From assembly GCA_027924585.1 (NCBI GenBank), contig BSBM01000232.1:27862501-27926500 (forward strand): 64,000 bases of DNA, read 5' to 3'. Shown in pieces: positions 32,817 through 46,149 of this stretch; the stretch's first letter is position 1; each line of letters starts with the position of its first letter. The DNA is from Larix kaempferi. Taxonomy: Eukaryota; Streptophyta; Pinopsida; Pinales; Pinaceae. The notes beneath the pieces are model-generated. The model did not search any database, was not told where the DNA came from, and saw only the letters and a program-made list of their open reading frames with translations. The position numbers were made by a program, and so were the translations under genes.

Positions 32817-35640
32817 AGACTGTTTGAAAGCCGGAGCCTGTTGATGAAGAGCTCGTGTAATACAATTTTATGAAGCACTGTGCCTTTTGTTGCGTGGAGA
32901 ACTCTGCATGGGAGAATATTTGGAGTACTACAACCTAATTGGGGAGCTACAACCTTTGAAGACCGCTCTCCAATATATGCTGCGATGAATGGGAAAGGGT
33001 GAAACCCTAATTTATGTTTGATCTGAACATTGAATAATTTGGTGAATGCTCTCTTGAAAATTCTCCATGGAGAAACCGTGAAGTGAAACGGAGAGCTGCA
33101 ACCTAAGTTTAAATCCCTTGTGATTTCTTGTATGGTGAAGTGCTTAATATCCGTTCTCTTCTGGAGTTGCACGTTGGAGCCATTGCTGCATCTTCGCACT
33201 TGGAGCTGCATGTGAGCATCATTCACACTGCTGCGTGGGATTGAGTCCAAGGATAAGTTTGGTGTCCAAGAGTAAGTCAATGGCTACGTGCTGCGATTTC
33301 ATTTCTCTCTAAAGAGAAAGCATTGAGATATGGTGGGAGGGGAAGTAGCCGTAGCAGAATGCCATTGCTCGGTGCCATTGACATCCTTTTAGCTGTGTGG
33401 AAATTCCTCTTTGCGTGGTAACTTGAAAGCAAGACACCAGAATTCGCTACATCTAGGAGAGACACCACAGTCAGAGCTTGTATGGAAAAGTTTGTTGGGT
33501 CTATCTGACATCACAACTAAACGTGCATCAATTTGCAGAGTTTGCGGTATCATTGTCTGGCATAACCATCGAATTTTTAGCCTTGGCACCACAATGTGCT
33601 GCGTTGAACTCTAATGATGGAGACCTGTGTGGAGATTCACTCCTTGAGCGAGCATCCTGGAGCTTCTTATTGGGCATAGAATACGCTACACACTGTGTAT
33701 TGGATACTTCATTTTGTGCTATTGTTGTTAGATTATCAACCTGTGGTTGCATGAAGTCACCTTGAAGGTTTCCTATTGAAGTCTGTACTGAGTGGAGTGG
33801 TTTCTAGTGAATGCTACGCATGTTACTGTTGGGATCAAAATGCACTTCTGGTGACCGTATAAAGACTGGTGCAACAAAGCTCTTGGCCAATACAGATTGC
33901 AATTTCCTATGCGTTGAATGCATTTTTCTCTCCCTCTTGGTGATTGTGCGTGGAGTGTGCATATGTGCTTGTGGACCGTGGAGACCGTGAAATGAAGATG
34001 TTGCCTGCATTGCTTGGAGTGAACACCCTCTCAGTCTCATTCTGGAGCTTATCAAAATCTTGTCTTTGTGAAGCCAAGGATTATGTGCTTGTTCCCCACG
34101 ACGGTCATGTGTTCACCGTGAGAGAAGCAGTGGTTGCTCAATAATATTTGTGTGAACACACAAAAGGAGACCAGAGAAACTCTTTGAATTCCATTCTTGA
34201 TCTCAATGGGTGATTTGAATTCAACTTCTATAAATTCGTTGTTTTTGGCTTCCAAAGAGTTTGAAGACTAGTGTTGTTTGATGCCTTCTGTAGAAGCCAT
34301 TACTGATGCATAATATAGAATTTGAAGACGTTGTGTTGAGTGCCCTCACAAAGTAGTGAAGCCATCGTCGATCCTCCCTTCGTTGGATCTATCTCAGACT
34401 TGTCATGAAAAAGGCTTCTGCATGCTGCGATTTTTGGAGATTGCATGGAGACCTGCACATAGACAAACCTCTGTGGTTATATCCCTATGGAGAGATTTGG
34501 AGACTACTCCTCTTTCTTTCTTGCGACCAGAAGACTGCATTTTGTTTGGTGAATACTCAGATGAAGGTGGGAAATATCGAGGTCTATCAATGTTCTATAT
34601 ATCTCTCATTATATTCATTCTGGTATCTTCACCTTTTCGTAGTCTCTCTCGGTTTTGTTGACAGATCAACATATATAAGAGTGAAATTGTTTGCGTACCT
34701 ATGAGAAGGAAGGACCATAGTATGAGTAGATAAGATTCATGTTCTAGTAATCATTTTTATACTTGGTTGATTCATTCCTTGAACCGTGTGCCATTCATAA
34801 ACATATGTGTTAATTTCTTGGGTGTAGCACTCATGGTCATCGAATCTGCATGATTATAGTCACACAGTTAAGTGAAGGAAGAGACAATATTTGGAGGAAG
34901 GTGTGTTCGTTGTGCACAGTACATGAGGTCGCTGAATATTAAATTGTGAAGCCCGTTGAGGCTTGAGGCGATGTATTCTTATATCTGCATTTTTTGATGT
35001 GTGATTTCTCTTGGAAAGGGTCCAATCTTGTACTGTAGAACAACTCTTTAATCCTGTTGCATTGTGAAGAATGTAGAGTGAGGACACAAATCATAAGTGT
35101 GTGCTACAATCAAGAACAAAACAGTGCAGGCCAATCGTTGTCAAAGTAGCTGCGGAAAAAAGAAGACTTTCTCTCCTCCATGAAAGTTGCACAATAGTTT
35201 TTGAGTGCTTGAGAACTGAGGTACATTAAGGAATTCAGGTTGCAACCTGTTGCATCAGCTGTTCCAGAAGAAGAAACCAGAAAAGCAGATCATCAAGAAC
35301 CGAGGTAAATAACTCTTTTGAAGACCAAGTCACTATTCAGATTCAACATTTTTTATTGTGTTTTTGTAAGTTCATCTACAAATTCTTGAGTTGCATTGTA
35401 CTTGGGTGCACTTTCGGTTGAACCCATCACACTTCAAGTTGTTCAGTTTATTTGTTGAGTTTGAATCTGGTTGTAAAAAGGGTGGAATTTCAAAAGGCCC
35501 TTCTCATTTGAGTGATTCTTATTAGTGTCCCTTTATAAAGGGAGCCCAAGCCATCCTTCATATGGGAGCACTCCTGGTAATGGGTAGTATAGCGAAGAAA
35601 TCCAAGCTTGAGTTCTTGGTGTTCTTGGTGGAGGAGAATT
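32817..35640. other. Non-coding, unclassified sequence
   Basis: Begins with the remainder of the split tandem repeat (to about 32909). The rest has mixed base composition, many short open frames on both strands and no recognised domain. It may be the interior of an old non-coding element. Confidence 0.4.
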
Positions 35641-35899
35641 AGGGATCATTAAAGTTAATGTATTAAACCAACACTCATGTAGTGGTCACATGGTCCATTT
35701 GTACGGTTATAAGATCTACATTTGTTCTTTGTCTTAATATTTAAATCACTGTAATATTTACTAGCAATCCATATTAATATTAATAATATGGTTTATATAC
35801 GCGGATCGGCGTATATCAACCATGGCCACACATTTAAATGTGGTTGATATATGTCGATCGGCATATATAAGCCATATCATTAATATTAATATGACTTGC

Positions 35900-37380
35900 T
35901 AGTTGACTTACCCGGAATTAAACCATATTAAACCATATTAATTTAATTTAATTTTTAATATGGTTTAATATGTTTTATTTAATTTAATTTTTAATATGTT
36001 TTAATTATTTAATTTAATTTTTAATATGGTTTAATATGTTTTATTTAATTTAATTTTTAATATGTTTTAATTATTTAATTTAATTTAATTTAATTTACCA
36101 TAAATTAATTTAACTTAATTTAATTGTATTTAATTTAATTGTATTTAATTTAATTTAATTGTATTTAATTTAATTTAATTTAATTAAACCATATTAATTT
36201 AATTTAATTTTTGATATGGTTTAATATGTTTTATTTAATTTAATTTTTAATATGTTTTAATTATTTAATTTAATTTAATTTAACTTAAATTAACTTAATT
36301 GTATTTAATTTAATTTAATTTTTCTAAATAAAATAAAATAAATTTAATTTAATTTAATTTTTCTAAATAAAATAAAATAAATTTAATTTAATTTAAAAAA
36401 TTAAATTAAATAATTAAAACATATTAAACCATATTAAAAATTAAATTAAAATTAAATTAAATTAAGTTAAATTAAATTAAATTAAAGTATTTAAATTAAA
36501 TTAAATTAAAGTATTTAAATTAAATTAAGTTAAATTAATTAAATTAAATTACTTATTAATTAAATTAAATTAAATTAAATTAATTAAATTATGATGAGTG
36601 ATATGTTTGATTTAATAATAATATTATTATTTAACCTTATTCATATTTATAATAAATATTGTTTTTATAATAATTATTTAATAAAATAAATAATAAATGA
36701 ATGAATAAATTATAATTAAATAAAAAATAGTAAATAAAAATGTTAATTTTAATAGTTATGATTAATATTTAGTATTAATATTTATTATTCTTGATCAATA
36801 TATATTAATTTATTAACTAATAATATTTAATAAAATAGATAGATAAATAAAAGTATAAAAAAGTTGAAATTAAATAAATGAAAAATAAATCAAAATAAAT
36901 AGATATAAGTAAAAATGAGCGAATTGCAATGAAAAATAAAGTGAAGTAAATTAAATAAAGTGTAAAAAAAAAAAAGAAGTCAAATGAAGAATTTAAAAGA
37001 AAAAAGTGGAAATAAATAGAGTCAAATAAAGAATTAAAATAGAATAAAAAATACAAAAATAAACAAGTGGAAACAAAATAAAATTAAAATAAATAAATTA
37101 AAATAAAACAAATTAAAAAAAAAAGCAAATAAAAGCAAAGTAAAAAAACAAAGTAAATAAATAGACTAAAATAAAGAAGTAAAAAAAGGATAATAAATAA
37201 ATATAAGTAAAATAAATTAAATAAATAAAAAGTAAAATAAATTAAATAAAAAAATTAATAAAAATGTTATTTGGAAATAAAAATCAAAAGAATTACATAT
37301 TAAGTTAAAAAAAATTAAATAAAAATATTAAAACATATTAAAATTTAAATTAAATTAAATAAAAATTAAATTAATTTAAA
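35900..37380. repeat. AT-rich simple repeat with inverted arms
   Basis: 35930-36380 is dominated by TTTAATTTAA-type pentamer repeats and 36390-36600 by the reverse complement. GTTTTAATTATTTAATTT near 36246 is matched by AAATTAAATAATTAAAAC near 36399, so a hairpin with about 130 bases of loop can form. 36600-37380 is A-rich with AAATA repeats. Confidence 0.85.
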
Positions 37381-37383
37381 TTA

Positions 37384-40160
37384 AATATAAATATTGTTGA
37401 CTATGGTTATTCATGGTTGACTATGGTGAATGATTGATGACCATGCTTGACTATGGTCAACCAATAGAATAATAATAACCAATGGTCAATCAATAATCAA
37501 CCAATTTGGTCAACCATGGTCCACCAATGGTTGACCATGGTTGTCCAATGGTCAACCAATGGTCCACCATTGGTAAACCAATTTCAACCAATGGTCAACC
37601 TTGGTAAAGCATTAGTTGACTATGGTTGACATTAGTTCACCATGGATGACTATGGTTGACATTAGTATACCATTGGTTGACTATTGGTTCACCATGATTA
37701 ACTATTGCTTGACCAATGGTTGGCAATTGGTTGGCCATTGGTTATGGTTTACCATTGGTTGACTAATGCCTAAATATTTGTTGACCATGGTTGATTTTTG
37801 GTTCGCCAAGGTTGACTTTGGAAGACCATGGCTGACTTTGGTTGGCCATCATTGACTTTGGAAGACCATGGTTGACTATCGTTGACTTTGGCTAACCATG
37901 GTTGACTTTGGTAGACTTTTGGTTCATCGTGGTTGAATTTGGTTGTGGTCAACCATGGAGAACCATAGTGAATAATGGTTAACCATAGTAAATGATAGTC
38001 AACAATAGTCAACCATAGTCAACAAAAGTCACCCATGGTCAGACAAAGTCAACCATAATCAACCAAAGTCAACTATGGTCAAGTAATGTCAACCATAGTC
38101 AACCATCATCAACTTCAGTCAACTAAAGTCAACCAAAGTCAAATGGTCAACCAAAGTCAACCATGGTAAACTAAAGTGTACCAAAGTCAACCATGGTTAA
38201 AGTCAAATATAGTTATGGTTGACCATGGTTGAATATTGTTGAATTTGGTTGAATATGGTTGATAACGGTTGACTTTGTTTGACTATTGTTAACTTTGATT
38301 GACCATGGTCGACTTTGGTTGACAATGATAGACTATGGTTGGATTTGGCTAACCATGGTTTACTTTGGTTGATCGTGGTTGACTTTGGTTGATGATGGTT
38401 GACTGTGGTTGAATATGGTTGACTATGGTTGACTTTGTTTGACTCTTGTCAACCTTTGTTAACCATGGTCAACTAAAGGAAACCATGATTATCCAAGTTA
38501 AACCATGATCAGCTAAAGTCAACCATGATCAACCAAAGTCAGCAAAAGTTGACCACGGTAAACCAAAGTTAACCATAGTCAACAATGGTCAACCAAAGTC
38601 AACCATGCTCAACCAAAGTCAACCATGGTCAACTTAAGTCAACCATAGTAAACTAAAAGCATCCATGGTCAACTAAAGTCTACCAAAGTCAACTATAGTT
38701 ATGGTTGACCATGGTTGAATATTATTGAATTTGGTCGAATATGGTTGATTATGGTTGACTTTGTTTCACTATGGTTAACTTTGATTGACCAAGGTTTCCA
38801 TTGGTTGACCATGGTTGACTATGGTAGACAATGGTTAGATTTGGTTGACTATGGTTGACCATGGTTTACTTTGGTTGACTTTTGGTTGAGTGTGGTTGAC
38901 ATTGGTTGATGATGGTGACTATGGTTGACTTTGTTTGATTATTGTTAACTTTTGTTAACCATGGTTGACTTTCATTAACCACCCAACAATGGTTGATGTT
39001 CATTGACAATGGTTTAGTTTGGTTGACTTTGGTTGGCCATGGTTGACTATGGCTAACCATGGTTGACAATGATTACATATGGTTGACTTTGGTTGACAAA
39101 TGGATGAATTTGGTTGAGTATGGTCGACCATGGTTAACTATGGTGGACCATTGTTGACTTTGGTTGACCTTGGTTTAGTTTAGTTTACCTTTGTTAACTT
39201 TGGTGGACCATGTTTGACTTTGGTTGAATTTTGGTTGGCCATAGATAACTTTGGAAGACTATGGTTGATTATCGTTTACTTTGGTTGACTTTGGCTAGGT
39301 ATGGTTGGCTTCGGACAACCATGGTTGACTTTGGTTGTGGTCAACCATGATGAAGCATAGTGAACAATTATCAACCATAGTTAGCCATGGTCAACAAAAA
39401 TCAGCCATGGTCAACCAAAGTCAACCATAGTCAACCAATGTCAACCATGGTCACCCAAAGTCAACCATGCTCAATCAAAGTCAACCATGTTCAACCAAAG
39501 TCAAATGGTCAACCAAAGTCAACCATGGTCAACTAAAGTCTACCGAATTTTACCATGGTTAAAGTCAACTATAGTTATGGTTTACCATGGTTGGATTTGG
39601 TTGAATTTTGTTAGCCATGGTTGACTATGGTTGACTTCGGTTTACTATGGTTGAGTTTGGTTGAACTTTGGTTGACCATAGTTGACTTTTGTTTACCATG
39701 GTTAACTTTGGTAGTCCACGACTAACTATGGATGACTTTGGTTGAGCATTGTTGACTTTGTTTGACCACAATTGACTATGGTTAACTTTGGTTTACCATA
39801 GTTGACTTTCGTTGATCATAGTTTAGTTTAATTGATTATGGTTGAATATGGATGATCATGGTTGACTTTGGTTGACCGTGGTTGGATTTGGTTGATCATG
39901 GTTGACTTTGGATGATCATGGTTGATTTTGGTTGGTTATGTTTGACTTTGGATGACCATGGTTGATTATGATTGATGTTGGTTGACCATGGTTGACTTTA
40001 GTTAACATGGGTAGCTATGGTTGACTTTGTTTACCATAGGTAACTTTGGTTGACCATGGTTGAATTTGGTTGACTATTATTGACACTGGTTCTCCATGGT
40101 TGACTTTTGGTTGGCCATGGTTGAGATTGGTTGACTTTTGATTGGCCATGGTTGAGACCT
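37384..40160. repeat. Degenerate 10-bp TTGAC (W-box core) repeat array with strand switches
   Basis: About 2.75 kb of a decamer close to TTGACCATGG alternating with TTGACTTTGG, giving a 20-bp dimer. On the other strand it appears as CCATGGTCAA and CCAAAGTCAA. In clean parts, such as 38590-38700 and 39421-39540, the period is exactly 10. Blocks switch strand repeatedly: the TTGAC form predominates at about 37610-37945, 38215-38450, 38700-39340 and 39565-40160, and the GTCAA form at about 37945-38205, 38450-38695 and 39335-39560. Open frames inside are by-products of the repeat. Confidence 0.9.
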
Positions 40161-40185
40161 ATGTTTAGGTTTCTTTAGATTGTTC

Positions 40186-40370
40186 AGTATTAAAATGAAA
40201 ATCACTTTTAGCATTCTAAATGAGGAAATCCATCGGTCTACCAACAATGGTGATATCAATGATCGATATTCCCTTCTCTGCATAGTACTTCCATTCTGCT
40301 GAAGTGTTGTAATCCTTATGCCTTCCATAAATTTTCCTAGTGTTTCCAATTGCATCTACACTCCTCGCCT
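40186..40370 (-). pseudogene. Possible exon fragment, unrecognised
   Basis: On the minus strand one frame reads VDAIGNTRKIYGRHKDYN, then TSAEWKYYAEKGISIIDI, then TIVGRPMDFLI before a stop. The composition looks protein-like and unlike its AT-rich surroundings, and it directly abuts the decamer array. I do not recognise the family. Confidence 0.3.
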
Positions 40371-40379
40371 GTATAAATC

Positions 40380-43300
40380 TATGTTAGCACCTCAACAACC
40401 CACCTAAAATTCTTAGGATTCTTACAATATGTTAGGGGCTCCCATTCCAAAAATTTGTAAATAATATTGCATTCTCCTAATTTGTTTGCATTGCTCTATT
40501 TTTGGTTCCATGTTTGACTCCTTGGATTATCTTTTATGATGTGATTTGGTGGTTTCCTTGATTTGAATAGATGATTCAACTTTTAATCTTTTTATTCTAT
40601 AACTCCGCTTTCATAAGATTATGATTTGGGTGTTTGAGTGTCATTTGCATTTTTGGGGGGCTTTTTGGTTGCTTAATGACATTATTTTGCATGTTCTTCA
40701 TTGAGCTTATTCAAGTTCATTTCATGTTTTGGATTGCTTAAATTGGATTGACTTAGTGTTTCAATAGTGTCATCAAGATTTTAAGTTTTCAAAACATAAA
40801 TGAATTTATGAGTACTCTGGTGGATCAACATTATTTTATGTCTTGGACGTATGTCTTCAAAGTATATATTTTGAATATTACAAAAGAGTTGATATTTTTT
40901 ATTTGAGTAAAAGTATATTTTTTTAATGAAGTTTTATTTATTTTTATTTTTTCTCTTTTTGAATTTTTTTATTATTATTTTTAGAAAACAAATTATTTTA
41001 AGTTTTATTTTAAGATTTATTAAATTTAACTAAGCTTACTTTTGGTTTTATCTTTTCATTCATATTTCCAATACATTTTCATATTATGTGATGCTAAAAC
41101 ACATTATTATATTTCAATTTTACAAAATTCTTTTATATTTAATATTTATAATTAACACTTATTTGAAATTCAATTGTGTCCTCACAATTCTTCCCAATAT
41201 ATTGAATACATTAAATTTACATCTCATCATTCAATTGTGTCCTCACAATTCTTCCCAATATATTGAATATATTAAATTTACAAGATTTTTAAAAGGAATT
41301 TTATAACATTATTTGTGACCTAAAATACATACCTAAAATACATCTAAAGATTTTATCTTTCAAGAATCCACTTTAATAACTATAAAGCAAAAAGATTTGA
41401 TTGCATAAGGGAGAAATATGCTACCTAGCAAATAAAGACAAAGTCAAGACATGACTTTGGAATTATTTTTATTAACTAAAAAATCAATGGATAATATGCC
41501 AACATGCATACCAACAAAATTTCTTTTTCATGGATAATGTTTTCTTCTTTTAATTGACTTGTCATTTCTCTTGATATGCAGGAAAATTAATTTAAAAGTA
41601 GTTTATATTCACCATGACATCAACCTTTGTTAACAAAGGTTGAATTAATAAATTAAATTAATTAAATGTATAACTATTTAAAATATTTTTATTTGAAATT
41701 TTATAAGTATGTTATATATATAGATATATATAAAATTTATTATTATTATTATTATTATAGTTAATAAGACAAATATTTGAAATATAGATTTAGAAAAAAA
41801 TAATACTTTTTCTTTAATGATTCACATAAATATAATACATTTTTTCTAAATGTGTTGAAAATATAATACATTTTTTTGTTAATTATAACACATTTGCTTG
41901 AAAAACAAATAGAATTATTTATCTAATTTTTTAATAAATATTAAATTTTATTTTTATATTTCATAAAATTATATTTTTATTTTATTTTTTACTAATATAA
42001 TAATGATGATGGTTTTAATCAATATACTTTAATAATGCTTTAACAATACTTTTATTATATTAACAAACTTTTATGACATTGAAGAATTTTAACATTAATT
42101 TATATTATATATCCAATTTTAATTTTAATAATATTTTAACTTAAAATACTATTAAAATTAATAGTATTATTTAATTATTTCAAATTAAATATAATAAATG
42201 TTTTGCAAAACACTGTTTTGTTATGAATTAAATTAAATTAACAATGGTTAACAATTATTGATAGTTATTTTTACTATGAATTTAATAATTAAATTTATAT
42301 TTATAAATAGTAAGAAATTAATAATTAATAATTATCTTCACTTATAATTATTAAACAATTAAAAATAATAATAATAATAAAATCCAATATATAATATTTA
42401 ATAAATTGAATCTTTAATTTTGTTGAAGACGAATGTTAAAATTTAATCTTATTAATTTTTATATATTTATATAAATAACAAAACATTTTTAAAAAAATAT
42501 TATTTTGAAATTATATTAACAACCTAAATTTATTAATCACTTTAAAGGTATTAAAAAAGTTTACAATTTAAATTTTTTAGCATATATAAAAATAAAATTC
42601 ATTAATATATATCATAAATTAGAGTTATTTAAATAATGTACAATAAAAGTAAATTAAATTAAAAATTATATCTAACATTATTGTTTTTAAAATAATTTTA
42701 CTTTTCAATATAACTTGCACATTATTTTAAGATATTATTTGATACCATTTTTATTAGAATTCTTTATAGGAGAATGAGAATCAATATTTTAAATTAATAA
42801 AAATAAAATTGAATACATTAATTAAAAATAATAATTTTGATTATTAAAATGTTAAAGTTGATATTTTATAAATTAAAATTTTCTCACTTACATCTTGAAT
42901 ATTTTTTTTCTTTTTTCCATAACAATAATAAAAATTTAAATTTAAATATTTTAAATTAAAAAAAAACATTTTAATAAAAAAATTAAAGACTATTATTTTA
43001 TAAATTCATGATATCTAATAAATTATTATCTTTTTTCCAAGTAATTATTTAATCTCTTTATTGATCATTAATATATGGTTAATTCTTCCCACAAAAATAG
43101 ACATTAGACTATAATAAAATTTCATGTATTTATTATATTAGACAATTATTATCTTTTTTCGAAGTAATATGTTGGTTCAATTTTAAATTTTATATGAAAT
43201 GTAAGAAAATTAAAATCAAATCAAGTGTCTAAAGGATGGAAGAAATTAATAGATAACCTAAAAAAGTGATTAAAAAATATACTTTCATAAATTCCATCCC

Positions 43301-44229
43301 TCTTAGTGCTTGATCGATTTCAGTTCAAAATGAAGCTATGTTAATTTAATAAAATGGTGCAAAGATGGTTGGTTACATTCGTGAGATTTTTACCAAATTC
43401 CTAATTCCTAATTCATTTTTGAAGGGTGAAATTTTTACCAAATTCCTACCCTCCAAGTAGATAAATTCATTTTAGTTATTTTGTTTTGTTATTATTTGGA
43501 TTTCAATTTTAGATTATTCACAAACTTAATTTTTTTTTTAATGATAGTGGGTTTAATTATAACCTTGGATTTTATATTTCAATTATTAATAATGATGAAT
43601 AAAATGTCTAATTGCAAAGTGTGTTTAAAAATTAGTTGATCATTTTCAACCAAAAACTTACTTAATATTCTTTCACAATCATACAACTTTATGAAGTTGT
43701 TTCCTTTTCATTAATAAAAAAAGTTAAAACAAGTACAAAATTTTTAGATTCTCTAATTAACAAAACAAAATAAATATTCCAACTAATGCACATGACCTTG
43801 ATATTAATAAAAAAATTAAAAACACTACATATATTTCATAAATAATACCAAATACACATAATTTTGATAATAGCATATATCATTAAACTACTCTAAAAGT
43901 ATCTTTTAATAGTCAAATTTTAAAATTTTACCACATAAAAATCTTAATAAGTTCAATATTTCCATTTCCATTACATATAAATATAAAAATAAATTTGTAA
44001 AACATATTTAACTCAATAACTCTTATTAAATTAATTTAATTCAACAAATGCCGTAAAACTTATTGATGTTAAAAAAGTAAAGTGAAATCAATCAGCATCT
44101 ATGACACGACAATTATATTTTGCCAAACATACTTATGGAAAGTAGTTTGGCCCCTTAGGTTTTTATATGTGCCGTTACTTGCTCTACTAATCACACTATA
44201 ATAAATTAAGGTTACAACCTTAACTGAAA
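40380..44229. other. AT-rich spacer, no gene seen
   Basis: Long AT-rich stretch without recognisable coding content. It holds an ATT trinucleotide run near 41739-41758 and the duplication listed separately. Confidence 0.5.
41168..41282 (+). repeat. 60-bp tandem duplication
   Basis: ATTCAATTGTGTCCTCACAA occurs at about 41168 and again at 41229, with homology continuing through CCCAATATATTGAAT. Confidence 0.85.
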
Positions 44230-44527
44230 CCTCGACCTTTATTCACCTGCAAGGAGTGTGAGCGGGTAATTCACAAGAAGAAGATGCGGTTGCAGACGCA
44301 TGTGGCAACCCAGAACTGGTGTTTTGGGAAACATAAGAACTCACACAAGCAGGCTTTGTGGGATATGGTAAGTGCATGGCAGAATCAGTTGAAAGCATCA
44401 AAGTGACTGTAGAAATCGGTGGACGAAGTTGGGATTCTGCTTGTGTACACAAAATCCCAACCTGAATGTATCTCAACGCAATGCTTAAGGTTCCAAAACG
44501 TAAATCGAAACCCAGTTTTCTATCCAT
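44230..44527 (-). pseudogene. Receptor-like kinase C-terminal exon
   Basis: On the minus strand 44527-44243 encodes 94 residues. YIQVGILCTQAESQLRPP and TVTLMLSTDSAM, then PYPTKPACVSS, match the end of the kinase domain (subdomain XI, L-C-x-Q-x-x-x-x-x-R-P) and the C-terminal tail of cysteine-rich/DUF26 receptor-like kinases. These are plasma-membrane signalling kinases. No upstream kinase subdomains (P-loop, HRD, DFG) are visible nearby, so most of the kinase is missing and this is a pseudogene part. The transmembrane exon copies at 45866 and 46526 on the same strand fit the same dead locus. Confidence 0.65.
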
Positions 44528-44868
44528 AAGTGAATCCCTGATAATTAATGGCCATTTGGCTTTACTATCATAATTAAAAAGTACCTACATTCTGTTCCTC
44601 TGATATGCCAGCACTTCCATCGTATTTATTTGCATGCATCACATGTCCTGTGGCCTTTTCTGTGCCTGCATTTTTTTATCCCATTACTCTTTTTGTACAG
44701 AGATACGGCCACACGCCAGCTGAAAGACAAAAATTCAGCTCTAACAAAAAATCAAATACCATGTTACAGTTCTGAAAAAATAGTAAGATCGGTTCTTCTT
44801 TCTGATAAAAAATCTTTATAACGCAAAAATGAGATAGCTAATCTGAAAAATTCCTGTATTCCTGAAGC

Positions 44869-45330
44869 TTAACGCGGTTTATGAAGGCTCAAAACTGACC
44901 TTCCCCATTGTCTCCTGTAGCTGCAACCCATCCGGACTGCGAAGGACCATCGCTGGGCCACAAACATCATATTCATATTCACATCATAGAAACAATACAC
45001 AGTATTAACGACAGATATGTTAAGGACTGATTCCTTTAATCTGAAATGAATAGAGTAAAGGAACATTATCCAGGGCCCTATTTCTTGATCACAATGCAAT
45101 TCCGCATCCTTCTGCAAGAGGGAGCTATAGTCGAGAATTGAATTGAGATTGGGATCAAAAGGTCGACGGATTGTCAGAGGCGATAAACAATTTTTTTCTA
45201 CAACAATCTGCCGCTGCAGATACGGCTTCTCAAAAACAGGGATAATTTGCACTTTAGCATTTAAAAACTTCAACGGAAATGCAATAAAGAGTTTGTAAAC
45301 AATATATAAATATAAATTGTATTTTAGCAT
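44869..45330 (-). pseudogene. Unrecognised open stretch in the receptor-kinase remnant
   Basis: An open minus-strand frame of 153 codons. The part 45240-45060 reads EKPYLQRQIVVEKNCLSP and RRPFDPNLNSILDYSSLL with protein-like composition. The rest is probably intron-like. It lies between the kinase-tail exon and the transmembrane exons, so it may be a captured or intronic segment. Family not recognised. Confidence 0.25.
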
Positions 45331-45470
45331 TTAAAACTTCAATGGAATTTGCAATGGAGCGTTGGTAAACAATATATGAATATAAATCGTATTTTAGCAT
45401 TTAAGACTTCAACCGAATATGCAAATAAGAGTTTGTAAACCTTATATAAATATAATCTGTACATTAAAAA
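45257..45470. repeat. Three tandem copies of a 70-bp repeat
   Basis: AGCATTTAA(A/G)ACTTCAA starts at about 45257, 45326 and 45396, each followed by GTAAAC and AATATAAAT. Divergence is about ten percent. Confidence 0.85.
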
Positions 45471-45847
45471 TGATCACAAATTATATTCTAGCTTGCCGTT
45501 ACAAACTCGACTTCGACCAAAACGTGAGGATTAAAGAAAAAGGAAAACAAAAGTTGAGTTAACTTAACATTATCAATCACATGACCGGCGAGTGTAAGCG
45601 CATGACTATCTGCAGTAACATTTGATATCCATCCATTACAACACGGTTATATTTTTCAGAAGACGTCCAGAGAACGAAAACTCTAGAAAAATGAAATTTT
45701 GAGGGAGCGGCAGCACTCGATCACGTCAAAACAGTAATTTCAACATAGTTCCTCTCTGAGAAGATTTTTTCTTTGCAAAAATTAGAGAAACAGTTCTGCT
45801 CTTGACTACCGTTGAATTTTTCCATGCACCAACAGGGAGGCGCATGC

Positions 45848-45935
45848 AAAACACTAAATCATACCTGCTTATCTACAACAGATCCAGAAAAAGATTGAAA
45901 CAGTCAAGCCGATGCCCATAAGAACTGAACTGAAA
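45848..45935 (-). pseudogene. Receptor-kinase transmembrane exon, copy 1
   Basis: On the minus strand the sequence encodes LMGIGLTVSIFFWICCR, a hydrophobic helix followed by a basic residue, then a stop and AGCAGGTATG, which resembles a splice donor. It is the counterpart of 46510-46596. Confidence 0.5.
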
Positions 45936-46149
45936 TAGTTTTTGCGAAGCTTAACCTCCTCTGTTCAAGCCGCGTGGGTAAGTGTTGTTTTGCAAAACCT
46001 TGTCTTCAATTCTTTATATATATTATTTGCTAAACATTTTGATTAATATAAATGATGTCTGTCAAAATTAATTGTGAAACTTATACCTAATTGTGAAACA
46101 TATGAAAAGAGAGAAAAGAAACATATAAACATATACAAAAGCACAAAAC

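Noticed and set aside
32741-33280. A 179-codon minus-strand open frame
   Set aside because: It spans the copia LTR, the target duplication and the flanking repeat, so it cannot predate the insertion; chance opening.
37770-39069. Minus-strand open frames rich in SQPW and KVN in the decamer array
   Set aside because: They follow from the 10-bp repeat, which reads open in several frames; no independent coding sign.
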